DNA of 64,000 nucleotides from Granulicella sp. L46. Its GTDB lineage: Bacteria; Acidobacteriota; Terriglobia; Terriglobales; Acidobacteriaceae. Shown here piece after piece: positions 28,212 to 36,178 of the stretch. The notes under the pieces are model-generated. The model saw only the letters and a list, made by a program, of their open reading frames with translations. It did not search any database and was not told the origin of the DNA. The translations under genes and the position numbers were made by a program. Position 1 is the stretch's first letter. Each line of letters opens with the position of its first letter. The stretch covers positions 549,109 to 613,108 of the forward strand of contig NZ_LMUT01000025.1 of the NCBI RefSeq assembly GCF_009765785.1, given 5' to 3'.

Positions 28212-29084
28212 ATGTACGCAGTCATGGGAATCACAGGAAATGTAGGCGGCGCCGTTGCGCGCACGCTTCTTGCAAAGGGCGAGAAGGTTCGAGGGATCGT
28301 AAGGAATCCAGAGAAATCGGCAGAGTGGCAGAAGCAAGGTGCGGAGCTCTTCAAAGCCGACTATGACGACTTGGATGCGCTTACGGCTGCGTTCACCGGT
28401 GTTGCCGGCGTGTTCGTAATGATTCCTCCAAACTTCGCGCCGGAACCGGGCTTCCCCGAGACCAAGGCAACGTTGAAGGTCCTGCGTGAGGCACTCTCAA
28501 GAGCTCTGCCGTCGAAAGCGGTTTATCTGTCATCCATCGGAGCGGAACAGGCCAGCGGATTGGGTTTGATCACAAACTCACACCTCCTCGAAGAGACGTT
28601 GGGCGACCTTCCGCTCTCTCATGCATTTCTGCGTGCTGCTTGGTTCTTTGAGAACTCAGCCGGTGACGTAGCGAGCGCGCGGACCGAAGGCAAGATCCGG
28701 TTTCAGCTCCATCCTCTTGACCGGAAGTTTCCTCTGGTTGCCACCGCGGACATCGGCAAGGTGGGTGCAGAGACGCTCACTCAGCGCTGGACCGGAATCC
28801 GCCATATCGAAGTTGCGGGCCCGGAGGACTACAGTCCACTCGATATAGCAGATGCTTTCGCGGATGCGGTCGGGCGCCCCATCGAGGCAATCGCCGTTCC
28901 CAGGGCGGAATGGGAGACGCTATGGGTCTCACAGGGAATGCCGGAGGGACGGACGTCACCTCGGGCGGAGATGGTCGAGGGATTCAATTCCGGTTGGATT
29001 CACTTTGGCGTACCCGGAACCGAGCATGTGGATGGAGCGACGCCGCTTCGTGAGGTGATTACTCAACTCGTGACGCGCGGCTAG
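28212..29084 (+). CDS. NmrA-like NAD(P)-binding protein
   Basis: 290-residue atypical SDR of the NmrA/QorB-like group. The N-terminal nucleotide-binding motif MGITGNVGGAVARTLLAKGE replaces the classical TGxxxGxG, and the typical Ser-Tyr-Lys catalytic set is not evident. VRGIVRNPEKSAEWQKQGAE and the strand VFVMIPPNFAP follow the family pattern. It may sense NADP(H) redox state or act as a quinone or azo reductase-like enzyme. AGGAG precedes ATG 28212. Part of the LysR-linked gene set. Confidence 0.85.
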   Translation: MYAVMGITGNVGGAVARTLLAKGEKVRGIVRNPEKSAEWQKQGAELFKADYDDLDALTAAFTGVAGVFVMIPPNFAPEPGFPETKATLKVLREALSRALPSKAVYLSSIGAEQASGLGLITNSHLLEETLGDLPLSHAFLRAAWFFENSAGDVASARTEGKIRFQLHPLDRKFPLVATADIGKVGAETLTQRWTGIRHIEVAGPEDYSPLDIADAFADAVGRPIEAIAVPRAEWETLWVSQGMPEGRTSPRAEMVEGFNSGWIHFGVPGTEHVDGATPLREVITQLVTRG

Positions 29085-29148
29085 CTCCACTGTCCTCAAT
29101 TCGACTCTTAGTGGTAGGGCCGGCTTCGAGATCTGCGGCAATGGAGTT

Positions 29149-29189
29149 CGAACTACTCATAAAGAATCAACAAGCGAGGTTGCGCGTAT
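29149..29189. repeat. Imperfect 41-bp repeat, copy 1
   Basis: Segment around CGAACTACTCATAAAG-AATCAACAAG, matched by 29713-29754 (same order and orientation, most positions identical, one small indel). The two copies flank the tautomerase gene. Confidence 0.5.
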
Positions 29190-29231
29190 CAAATCGAGGG
29201 ACGCAGAAATATCCAGCAATCAGGAGGCTCT

Positions 29232-29624
29232 ATGCCCATGTTTACCGTAACGATGAAGTCCAACAGGTCAACCAACGAGAAAGACCGCCTTTCCAGAGCT
29301 ATCCATGCTGCAAGCATTGCTGCTGGATATCCAGAGGACGACCTTTTCCAACGTTTCCTCTCATTGGGACCAAGCGACTTCAGGGTTGATCTGTACTATC
29401 CCGCACTGCCCAAGCCACGCACCAACCAGCTGTTGATGATTGAGGCGCTCGTATCTTCAGGGACCGACACTGATCGGAAAAAAGGTCTTGTTGCGGCCCT
29501 GGTCGAAAAACTTAGCGAGGCAGGCATCGACCCAAACGACATAATGGTGTTCTTTTTGGAGACCGATCGCGCAAGTGGATCATTCGGTGGTGGCCAGTTC
29601 GCACGACCCGTTGCACTCGCTTGA
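29232..29624 (+). CDS. Tautomerase-family protein (4-OT/MIF-like)
   Basis: 130-residue protein of the tautomerase superfamily. The catalytic amino-terminal proline is present directly after the initiator Met (MPMFTVTMKS), and the segments VDLYYPALPKPRTNQLLMIEALV and KGLVAALVEKLSEAGIDPNDIMVFFLET fit the family. Start is fixed by the Pro and by a strong AGGAGG ribosome-binding site. Tautomerases handle enol/keto conversion or dehalogenation of small acids; the substrate is unknown. Last gene of the LysR-linked set. Confidence 0.88.
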   Translation: MPMFTVTMKSNRSTNEKDRLSRAIHAASIAAGYPEDDLFQRFLSLGPSDFRVDLYYPALPKPRTNQLLMIEALVSSGTDTDRKKGLVAALVEKLSEAGIDPNDIMVFFLETDRASGSFGGGQFARPVALA

Positions 29625-29712
29625 CTACGCGCATGGCATCCTTGCGGCATGGATTCGAAGAAGCCGGAGATGTACAGCGGAGGTGGCTTTGAAGCCCGCA
29701 GCATCGGATCCG

Positions 29713-29754
29713 TGAACTGCTCTTAGAGAATCAACAAACGAGATGAGCGCTTAT
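29713..29754. repeat. Imperfect 42-bp repeat, copy 2
   Basis: Copy of 29149-29189 (TGAACTGCTCTTAGAG-AATCAACAAA core), ending 27 bases before a short candidate peptide gene at 29782. Confidence 0.5.
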
Positions 29755-29781
29755 GGATAAAGGACCTAGGCCCAAGGAAAA

Positions 29782-29892
29782 ATGAACGCCGTAAGAAAAA
29801 TGAGCTTGAAAACGCTGGCGTCGCCTCTTTCGCGTCAATTTGCAAACACATCGAGAGGAAGAATCACTAACAATGCCGTGACAATTACCTGA
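29782..29892 (+). CDS. Candidate small peptide gene upstream of the biosynthetic cluster
   Basis: 36-codon frame with AAGGA four bases before ATG. The peptide is basic and rich in Ser/Thr/Asn, beginning MNAVRKMSLKTLASPLS and ending GRITNNAVTIT. It lies 145 bases upstream of the nucleotidyltransferase start in an otherwise empty 413-bp region. A length under 40, the good ribosome-binding site and the Ser/Thr-rich tail would suit a precursor peptide for the cluster, which includes an HPr-kinase-like protein. No family match is known to me; a chance frame is quite possible. Confidence 0.3.
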   Translation: MNAVRKMSLKTLASPLSRQFANTSRGRITNNAVTIT

Positions 29893-30037
29893 CATCCAGA
29901 TAACAAGTTGTATCTCGCAATCCACTAAGCTCACCTATATTGGCTCGCGTTGACGGACGTATCTTCGGCTCCGCCGGAAGAGAAAGGCAAAGCTCAGCAG
30001 TGCATCCTATGCTCAAGTCGGAGATAGCGGCACCTCA

Positions 30038-31336
30038 TTGTCCGCCACTCCTCTCTCTGTCTCTCGTTCCGCCGTCGGCGGCGTAAATGCGGCGGTATTC
30101 CCAGTGAACCGTACTCAGGAGCTCCGCCACACCGTGCTGTTGAGCATCGGCGCATGTGTCCTCCCCCCAGTCGATCTGATGCATCTCTCTCGCAGGCAAT
30201 GGAAGACGCTGCTTGCGTGGCTGGACATCAGCGGCATGGCACTATATTTTTCTGAGCACCTTACGCTGCTCGGGGTACACGACGCGTTGCCTGCAGTCAT
30301 TCGGCAACGTCTACAACAAAACATGGAAGACAACGCAAAGCGCACACGCGGCATGGTGGCAGAGTCCGTTGTCCTTCAGCTAGAGTTCCAGAAAGCGGGA
30401 CTCTCCTACGCCGTCATGAAGGGTCTTTCGCTTTCGCCGGTCGCCGTGCCTCGCCCAGAGCTGAGACATCAGTTCGATCTTGATTACCTGGTCTCCGAGT
30501 CCAGCGCGCCCGAGGCCCGCCGCATTCTCGAGCGCAGAGGATACACCCTCTATAGCATTAGCGGAAATAGCTGGGAATTCAAGATAAATGAAACGCCACA
30601 CGTCTCGATGAAAGACCTCTACAAGGACCTTCCATATCGAACTGTAGATCTGCACCTTGAGTCAGAAGTCTCGGAGATAGGCTCTCGCCTGGAGCGGTCC
30701 GTTCAACGGTCGATGTTCGGCATCAGCATGCCGGTGTTCTCGCCGACGGATCTCTTTCTTCATCAGACAATGCACGTTTTCAAGAATGTATGCAATGGCC
30801 ACACGCGCACAGCACATATCCTTGAATTCTATCGGCACGTGCGCACTCGTTACGCGGATGATACATTTTGGTATGAACTTCGCGCTCGGACGAAAGGCAA
30901 CTCGAGTGCGCGTCTCGGCATAGGTGTTATGACCTATCTCGTCTCCTCAGTGCTCGACGACTTCGCGCCGCAGACCCTCACAGAGTGGACATCAGACCGG
31001 CTGCCTCCTTCCGTGCGTCTGTGGGTGGATCTATATGGACAAGAAGTCGTCTTCGGCAATCATCCTGGTAATAAGCTCTATCTATTGCTGCAAAAAGAGC
31101 TCGAGACCGCAGGCATACCTCAGAAGCGATCGACTAAGACATCCTTGCTTCCTTCCGCCCTTCCGCCAATTGTCATTCGTGCAACTCACAACGAGACCTT
31201 CCTGACTACGCTTGCTCGCTATCGCGTGCAAGTGCGCTATTTGTGCTCGCGTCTTCTTTTTCATGTCGTAGAAGATCTTCGTTATGCACTTGAGTTGCGG
31301 CGTTGGCGAAAATATTTGGAGCGACTCTCATCTTGA
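30038..31336 (+). CDS. NTP_transf_5-like nucleotidyltransferase
   Basis: 432-residue protein of the uncharacterised nucleotidyltransferase family often found in peptide natural-product clusters. Seen: the KG motif (AGLSYAVMKGLSL, about residue 128) followed by LRHQFDLDYLV, giving the metal-binding D147-x-D149, then EARRILERRGY. The family commonly pairs with HPr-kinase-like proteins in lasso-peptide and HprK-related systems; such a kinase lies at 37507-38535. The annotated start is TTG 30038 with a weak GGAG 14 bases upstream; GTG at about 30107 is an alternative. The 3' end overlaps the methyltransferase start (TTGA). Substrate unknown. Confidence 0.8.
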   Translation: MSATPLSVSRSAVGGVNAAVFPVNRTQELRHTVLLSIGACVLPPVDLMHLSRRQWKTLLAWLDISGMALYFSEHLTLLGVHDALPAVIRQRLQQNMEDNAKRTRGMVAESVVLQLEFQKAGLSYAVMKGLSLSPVAVPRPELRHQFDLDYLVSESSAPEARRILERRGYTLYSISGNSWEFKINETPHVSMKDLYKDLPYRTVDLHLESEVSEIGSRLERSVQRSMFGISMPVFSPTDLFLHQTMHVFKNVCNGHTRTAHILEFYRHVRTRYADDTFWYELRARTKGNSSARLGIGVMTYLVSSVLDDFAPQTLTEWTSDRLPPSVRLWVDLYGQEVVFGNHPGNKLYLLLQKELETAGIPQKRSTKTSLLPSALPPIVIRATHNETFLTTLARYRVQVRYLCSRLLFHVVEDLRYALELRRWRKYLERLSS

Positions 31337-32142
31337 CTTCTTCTCTGCGCCCTGCAGCCTCTGCCTTTGACGCCGTCGCGCCCTCGTATGACTCCCGCTT
31401 TGGGGTCTGGGCCAGCGTAGCCGCACAGCGCCGCGCTGTACGCACAGCTTTGATTCAACAGTTTCCTGCAGGCGGGCGCATTCTGGAAGTAGGCGGTGGC
31501 ACCGGAGAAGACGCCTTGTTTCTCGCCCAGCATGGGTTCGAGATATTGCTCACGGATCCGTCCCCAACGATGGTGAAACTCTCCGCTGAGAAACTCGCTC
31601 CGTTCAATGTCGCAACTGAGATCGCCACGGGAGAGGAGATGGAGGACTTTGCGCAACGCTATCTCATTGCAGGCCGACCCCTGTTCGACGGCGCCTTCTC
31701 AAACTTCGCACCGCTCAACTGTGTCGGAGATCTAAGCCTCGTTGCACGCGGTCTATCGCAACTTCTCAAGCCCCAGGCAACGGCGATGCTGGTTTTCTTT
31801 GGGACCTGCTGTCCTGGAGAGATGGTCGTGGAAACTCTTCATAGGCGACCGCGACAAGCACTTCGACGCCGGAAACTGGGTAACGTCGAGGCAAGGCTGG
31901 CCAAACGTGAGTTTCAAATTGTCTACCATCGCCGAGCTGCAATCGAGCGCGCATTCGCGCCGTGGTTCATTCTCGAAAGAACTGTCGGCATCGGTATCAC
32001 TGTGCCTCCCAGCGCAGCCGAGCCCTGGATATCTCGGCACCCGCGCCTGCTCTCGGCCATGGAAGCTATTGATCGTGTACTCGCGCATCCATTGGCAATG
32101 CTAGGAGACCACATTCTCTATCAGTTCCGCCGGACAGCATGA
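31333..32142 (+). CDS. Class I SAM-dependent methyltransferase (cluster)
   Basis: 269-residue methyltransferase. Motif I is RILEVGGGTGEDALFLAQHG and the post-I acidic segment is ILLTDPSPTMV. The family resembles ubiquinone/menaquinone-type class I enzymes; the C-terminal 100 residues are variable. The chosen start is TTG 31333, overlapping the upstream stop (TTGA) with GGAG 11 bases before; TTG 31303 is another option. Its stop overlaps the ATG of the 39-codon peptide frame by 4 bases. Confidence 0.85.
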   Translation: MTSSLRPAASAFDAVAPSYDSRFGVWASVAAQRRAVRTALIQQFPAGGRILEVGGGTGEDALFLAQHGFEILLTDPSPTMVKLSAEKLAPFNVATEIATGEEMEDFAQRYLIAGRPLFDGAFSNFAPLNCVGDLSLVARGLSQLLKPQATAMLVFFGTCCPGEMVVETLHRRPRQALRRRKLGNVEARLAKREFQIVYHRRAAIERAFAPWFILERTVGIGITVPPSAAEPWISRHPRLLSAMEAIDRVLAHPLAMLGDHILYQFRRTA

Positions 32143-32258
32143 TGAGCGACATGCGGCGAACCAATAACCCGACGACTAGAGAATATTTTCCCGACACGAT
32201 GGCAGCTGTAGGTATGTACATTCGCGAAACGGATGTCGAATGTCGTCGCTGCTGTTGA
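32139..32258 (+). CDS. Candidate precursor peptide, Cys-rich C-terminus
   Basis: 39-codon frame starting with ATG 32139, overlapping the methyltransferase stop (ATGA). It begins MMSDMRRTNNPTTREYF and ends ETDVECRRCC, so all three Cys sit in the last five residues. It fills the start of the only sizeable gap (263 bp) in an operon whose other genes overlap or abut, and is followed by a strong hairpin (32373-32403) and the radical SAM gene. Precursor peptides of ribosomal natural products often look like this. There is no good ribosome-binding site, so translation would rely on coupling. Chance occurrence is possible. Confidence 0.4.
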   Translation: MMSDMRRTNNPTTREYFPDTMAAVGMYIRETDVECRRCC

Positions 32259-32372
32259 TTGAATCTCCTCTTTACTAGCGCGTTCTTAGGGACTACTGGC
32301 GAGTCATGCAAAGATGACATTGCGCTGACATTCGCAAGACAAATCAACCTCTCGCGCGCAGATATGCTGGAC

Positions 32373-32403
32373 ACCTGAAGCGGCGATCCACGCCGCATCA
32401 GGT
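32373..32403 (+). promoter_or_regulatory. Strong hairpin between candidate peptide and radical SAM gene
   Basis: ACCTGA-A-GCGGCG / CGCCGC-A-TCAGGT around an ATCCA loop: 12 paired bases with one A-A mismatch, ending 2 bases before ATG 32406. No T-run follows. It could act as an attenuator or processing signal that lowers expression of downstream genes relative to the peptide, or hide the ribosome-binding region of ATG 32406. Confidence 0.7.
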
Positions 32404-32405
32404 CT

Positions 32406-33935
32406 ATGGCCCGAGTCTCCGCGCTACGGGCCAGACAGCCGAGTTTGAGGTGGCCCTTGTCCGACGTTCTGCTGACGCACTCCTATCATCTGCCTTTCGA
32501 TGCGAAGCAGTTGCGCAAAATGCAGCCTTATACGCCTATCGGCACGCTCTACGCGGCCACTGCGTTGCGGGGGCACGACATCACCGTTGCAGTTTTCGAT
32601 GCGATGCTGGAACCGCCGGGCGAGAAGCTTTTTGCGCTGCTTGAGGTGCAGCGGCCAAAGATTGTGGCGGTCTATGAAGACGACTTCAACTTCCTCTCGA
32701 AGATGTGCCTCACACGCATGAGAGAAGTTGCAAAGGAGATATCGAAAGCCGCTCACGAGATCGGCGCTATCACCATCATCCACGGTTCTGACTCGACGGA
32801 CAATCCCGAGTTGTTCCTCGCGAGTGGCTTCGATTATGTGCTCTGCGGTGAAGCCGAAAGCGTTCTCGTGGAGTTATGCTCGTCCATCCTCGAGCATAGA
32901 GAGGTCCCGGAACTCGACGGGCTTGTGCGTATCGACGAATTGGGAAAGGTCGCCCGTGGTCAGCAACGGCTCGCGAAAAACCCCTCATGGGCACAACTCG
33001 CTCTACCTTCTCGCGATCTCATCGACCTGGAGCCCTACCGGGCCGCTTGGATGCAGGCACACGGGTACTTCTCGACAAATATGGTGGCGAGCCGCGGCTG
33101 TCCATTTCATTGCAACTGGTGTGCGAAGCCCATCTCAGGCAATCGCTTTCACCTACGCGTCGCTTCCGTTGTAGCGGAAGAGATGTTGGTGTTGAAAAAC
33201 GCTGGCGTGCAACACGTGTGGTTTGGTGATGATGTTTTCGCGTTGAACCGTCACTGGGTCAAGGAATTCGCCGAGGAAGTGGAGAAAAGAGACGCGGCCA
33301 TACCTTTCAAGGTCCAGTCTCGCGCCGACCTGATGTATGAGGATACAGTGCTCCATCTTAAAGCAGCGGGATGCGCCGAAGTATGGATGGGCGTGGAGTC
33401 TGGAGCTCAAAGCATCCTCGACGCTATGGACAAGGGCATCACGCTCAGCAACGTTATTGCCGCACGTGCGCTGTTACAGAACGCCGGCATCCGCGCTTGC
33501 TTCTTCCTGCAGTTCGGCTATCCCGGTGAGACCTGGATTGAGCTCCAGCAAACTATAGAGCTAGTTCGCGAGCTCCGCCCTGACGACATCGGCATCTCAT
33601 TCTCTTATCCGCTGCCGGGCACTGTCTTTTACGAACGTGTGCAGGCGCAGCTCGGCGATAAACGTAACTGGAACGACAGTGACGACCTCTGCATTATGTT
33701 CAAGGCCGCGTACACCACAGACTTCTACCGTGCGGTACGCGAAGCTCTGCACGCGGAGGTAGACGCATGGCACCATCCATACGCAACAGACAATGTTGCT
33801 CTGCTTTGGCAGAGAGTGCATGAGCTGGAGCCCGTAAGCCGGGTCTCGGACGCCTTGGAGGTCCCTGCACTCAACAACCTCACGTCCTCTACCTTCGTTC
33901 CCGTTGAGCAACTCACCGCGCTTAGGAGCTCATAG
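32406..33935 (+). CDS. B12-binding-type radical SAM protein (cluster)
   Basis: 509-residue radical SAM enzyme. The N-terminal part (about residues 20-160, MQPYTPIGTLYAATALRG and ITIIHGSDSTDNP) looks like a cobalamin-binding Rossmann domain, though without the DxHxxG motif. The iron-sulfur motif is C232-x3-C236-x2-C239 (RGCPFHCNWCAKP), and the barrel continues with VWFGDDVFALN and AEVWMGVESGAQS. It could methylate unactivated carbons, or make C-C or C-S bonds. ATG 32406 lies right after a hairpin; TTG 32457 with GAGGTGG five bases upstream may be the true start. ATG of the next gene abuts its stop. Confidence 0.9.
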   Translation: MARVSALRARQPSLRWPLSDVLLTHSYHLPFDAKQLRKMQPYTPIGTLYAATALRGHDITVAVFDAMLEPPGEKLFALLEVQRPKIVAVYEDDFNFLSKMCLTRMREVAKEISKAAHEIGAITIIHGSDSTDNPELFLASGFDYVLCGEAESVLVELCSSILEHREVPELDGLVRIDELGKVARGQQRLAKNPSWAQLALPSRDLIDLEPYRAAWMQAHGYFSTNMVASRGCPFHCNWCAKPISGNRFHLRVASVVAEEMLVLKNAGVQHVWFGDDVFALNRHWVKEFAEEVEKRDAAIPFKVQSRADLMYEDTVLHLKAAGCAEVWMGVESGAQSILDAMDKGITLSNVIAARALLQNAGIRACFFLQFGYPGETWIELQQTIELVRELRPDDIGISFSYPLPGTVFYERVQAQLGDKRNWNDSDDLCIMFKAAYTTDFYRAVREALHAEVDAWHHPYATDNVALLWQRVHELEPVSRVSDALEVPALNNLTSSTFVPVEQLTALRSS

Positions 33936-34901
33936 ATGCTTACTCAGGAGCATCCTCTTCGGGAAGCGCGAGATGAGGTCTCCGCTAGCACGCGGCTTCT
34001 CTTGCGATGCCCGCGTTGCCACACAGATATAGTGGAACTCGTCTGTCCACAGTGCACCTTCCACATGGAGGTCCATCACGGTATTGTGCATGCTTTGTCA
34101 CCGGAGCGTGCCATACGCTATCGCCAGTTCATGGCAGACTATGAGCACATTCGCACAGCAGAAGGTCGCGGCAGCCGCAATGAGGACTTCTATCTAGCCT
34201 TGCCCTATAAAGACACGACGGGAAAGAATAGCCACCAGTGGAGGATTCGAGCGAAGAGCTACGACTACCTGACAAAGCACGTGCTCGGTTCTTTACCTGA
34301 CGGTGCTTTCATATTGGACCTTGGCGCGGGCAATTGCTGGATGTGCTTCCGCCTGGCCCGTCTCGGCTACAAGCCAGTAGCTGGCGATCTCCTCACCAAC
34401 GAGGACGATGGTCTGGGCGCCGCATCTCATCTTCTGAAGCACCTCCCCACACCATTTCCGCGCTTCCAGGCAGAGGCCACGCATCTCCCGTTCGGTGACG
34501 GCCAGTTTGACGCGATCGTCTTCAACGCGTCCTTCCACTACTCCGAAGACTATGAAGAGACGCTCCGCGAGGCGTTGCGCTGCCTCAAGCCTGCAGGCCT
34601 TCTGATCATTAGCGATACCCCCTGGTACTCACGCGATGAGAGTGGGAGGCAGATGGTTGCGGAGCGACAGGCTGCATTCCGCCGACGGTTTGGCACCGCA
34701 TCGGACTCTCTCAAGAGCCTTGAATATCTAACAGACGAGAGGCTGCAGACTCTCGAAGGCAGTCTGTCCATTCGCTGGGTGAAATACGTTCCCTGGTACG
34801 GTTCGCGATGGGCCCTCCGTCCATGGATAGCGAAGCTACGTCATCGCCGGGAACCATCTCAATTTCGAATCTATGTCGCGAGGAAGCATGCTCGCTCATG
34901 A
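33936..34901 (+). CDS. Class I methyltransferase with N-terminal zinc ribbon (cluster)
   Basis: 321-residue protein. A Trm112-like zinc ribbon with C25, C28, C37 and C40 precedes a SAM-binding domain (ILDLGAGNCWMCFRLARLGY, then LPFGDGQFDAIVFNASFHYSED). The start immediately follows the radical SAM stop, and the stop overlaps the amidohydrolase start (ATGA). The second methyltransferase of the cluster, with a different architecture from 31333-32142, so the two probably modify different positions. Confidence 0.87.
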   Translation: MLTQEHPLREARDEVSASTRLLLRCPRCHTDIVELVCPQCTFHMEVHHGIVHALSPERAIRYRQFMADYEHIRTAEGRGSRNEDFYLALPYKDTTGKNSHQWRIRAKSYDYLTKHVLGSLPDGAFILDLGAGNCWMCFRLARLGYKPVAGDLLTNEDDGLGAASHLLKHLPTPFPRFQAEATHLPFGDGQFDAIVFNASFHYSEDYEETLREALRCLKPAGLLIISDTPWYSRDESGRQMVAERQAAFRRRFGTASDSLKSLEYLTDERLQTLEGSLSIRWVKYVPWYGSRWALRPWIAKLRHRREPSQFRIYVARKHARS

Positions 34902-36178
34902 GATCTCCGCAACGCCTTCCCAGTGCAATCGTCATTCACGGGGCCGTCTGCGCGTCAGATCCTGAAGAAGCACGCCGCGACTCATTACGGGTTGTCCCTT
35001 CCCGCCCATCCATTCCTCTCGCCGCGCCCGCACCTCCAATCCACATTGACCTGAGTGGATATCTAGTGATGCCGGGGCTCATCAATGCGCACGACCATCT
35101 ACAGTTCGCGCTGCATCCTCGGCTCGGCAATCCTCCATACCGCAACTACATTAACTGGGGCGAAGATATACACGCCACACTGTCGCAGTTGATCGCGACC
35201 TACAAGACAGTGCCGAAGGATGTCCGCCTCTGGTGGGGCCTCATTCGTAACCTTCTCTGCGGCGTGACGACGGTTTGTCATCACGACGAAATCTGGCCTC
35301 TTCTGCGGCTGAACGACCTTCCCATCACAGTCGTTCAACGATTTGGCTGGGCGCACTCGCCAGCGCTAGGCGGCGATCTCCGCCAAGCCCATGCTATGAC
35401 CTCGCATGACAGCGCGTTCATCGTGCATGCCTGTGAAGGCGTCGACGATCTTGCGCGAAACGAACTCCGCGAGCTTCATCATCTCGGAGTACTGGATGCC
35501 CGCACCGTCATCGTGCACGGCCTGGCCATGAATGAAACGGATGTCCGCCTGGTGAATGAACATAGAGCGTCTCTCATTCTCTGTCCTTCCTCGAATGAAT
35601 TTCTTTTCGAAAGGGTGCCGCACTTCGGCACCCTTGGCGCGGTCGAGAAGGTAGCTCTTGGAAACGACTCTCCCATAACTGCCACCGGCGACTTGCTTGA
35701 TGAGGTCCGCTTTGCTATCGAGCACTGCGACATCGCGCCCGCTCGGGTCTACCGCATGGTAACGGAGTCGGCCGCGACGGTACTCCGTTTGAAAGGAGGG
35801 GAAGGCACTCTTTGCACGTCAGGCGCGACTGACTTGATCGCTATTCGAGACACTGGCGAAATCCCAGCGGAGAGACTTCGAACGCTCTCCATGCACGACA
35901 TCGAGCTTGTCATCGCGCACGGCAGCGTCCAGCTTGCTTCAGCGTCAATGCGGCAGCGGCTGCCCAGCGAACTCACGCAGAATATGGAGCCCCTCTGGAT
36001 CGACGGGGATATTCGCTGGTTACGCGCCCCTGTCCAAATGCTTCTACAGCAGGCGGAAGCGGTTCTGGGCTGCGGTAACGTGCAACTCGGGCGCCGCACG
36101 GTTCGAAGCCCACATCGTTCCAGCGTCGCCGCAATAACTTCGCAGGAGCTGCCTGCATATAGCGGCGGGAGGGCCTGA
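34898..36178 (+). CDS. Amidohydrolase-superfamily metal-dependent hydrolase (cluster)
   Basis: 426-residue cyclic-amidohydrolase/deaminase-like enzyme. Metal ligands are visible: H65-x-H67 (MPGLINAHDHLQF), H177 (FIVHACEG), H207 (VIVHGLA) and D257 (LGNDSP). This pattern fits the mononuclear ATZ/TRZ-deaminase branch rather than the binuclear urease type. ATG 34898 overlaps the methyltransferase stop; the stop overlaps the glycosyltransferase start (TGATG). It would hydrolyse an amide, ring or amino group on the product, or serve as a salvage deaminase; the cluster setting favours tailoring. Confidence 0.87.
   Translation: MRSPQRLPSAIVIHGAVCASDPEEARRDSLRVVPSRPSIPLAAPAPPIHIDLSGYLVMPGLINAHDHLQFALHPRLGNPPYRNYINWGEDIHATLSQLIATYKTVPKDVRLWWGLIRNLLCGVTTVCHHDEIWPLLRLNDLPITVVQRFGWAHSPALGGDLRQAHAMTSHDSAFIVHACEGVDDLARNELRELHHLGVLDARTVIVHGLAMNETDVRLVNEHRASLILCPSSNEFLFERVPHFGTLGAVEKVALGNDSPITATGDLLDEVRFAIEHCDIAPARVYRMVTESAATVLRLKGGEGTLCTSGATDLIAIRDTGEIPAERLRTLSMHDIELVIAHGSVQLASASMRQRLPSELTQNMEPLWIDGDIRWLRAPVQMLLQQAEAVLGCGNVQLGRRTVRSPHRSSVAAITSQELPAYSGGRA

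Noticed and set aside
29649..29726. 25-codon frame (MDSKKPEMYSGGGFEARS) after the tautomerase
   Set aside because: No ribosome-binding site, and it runs into the repeat copy; weaker than the peptide at 29782.
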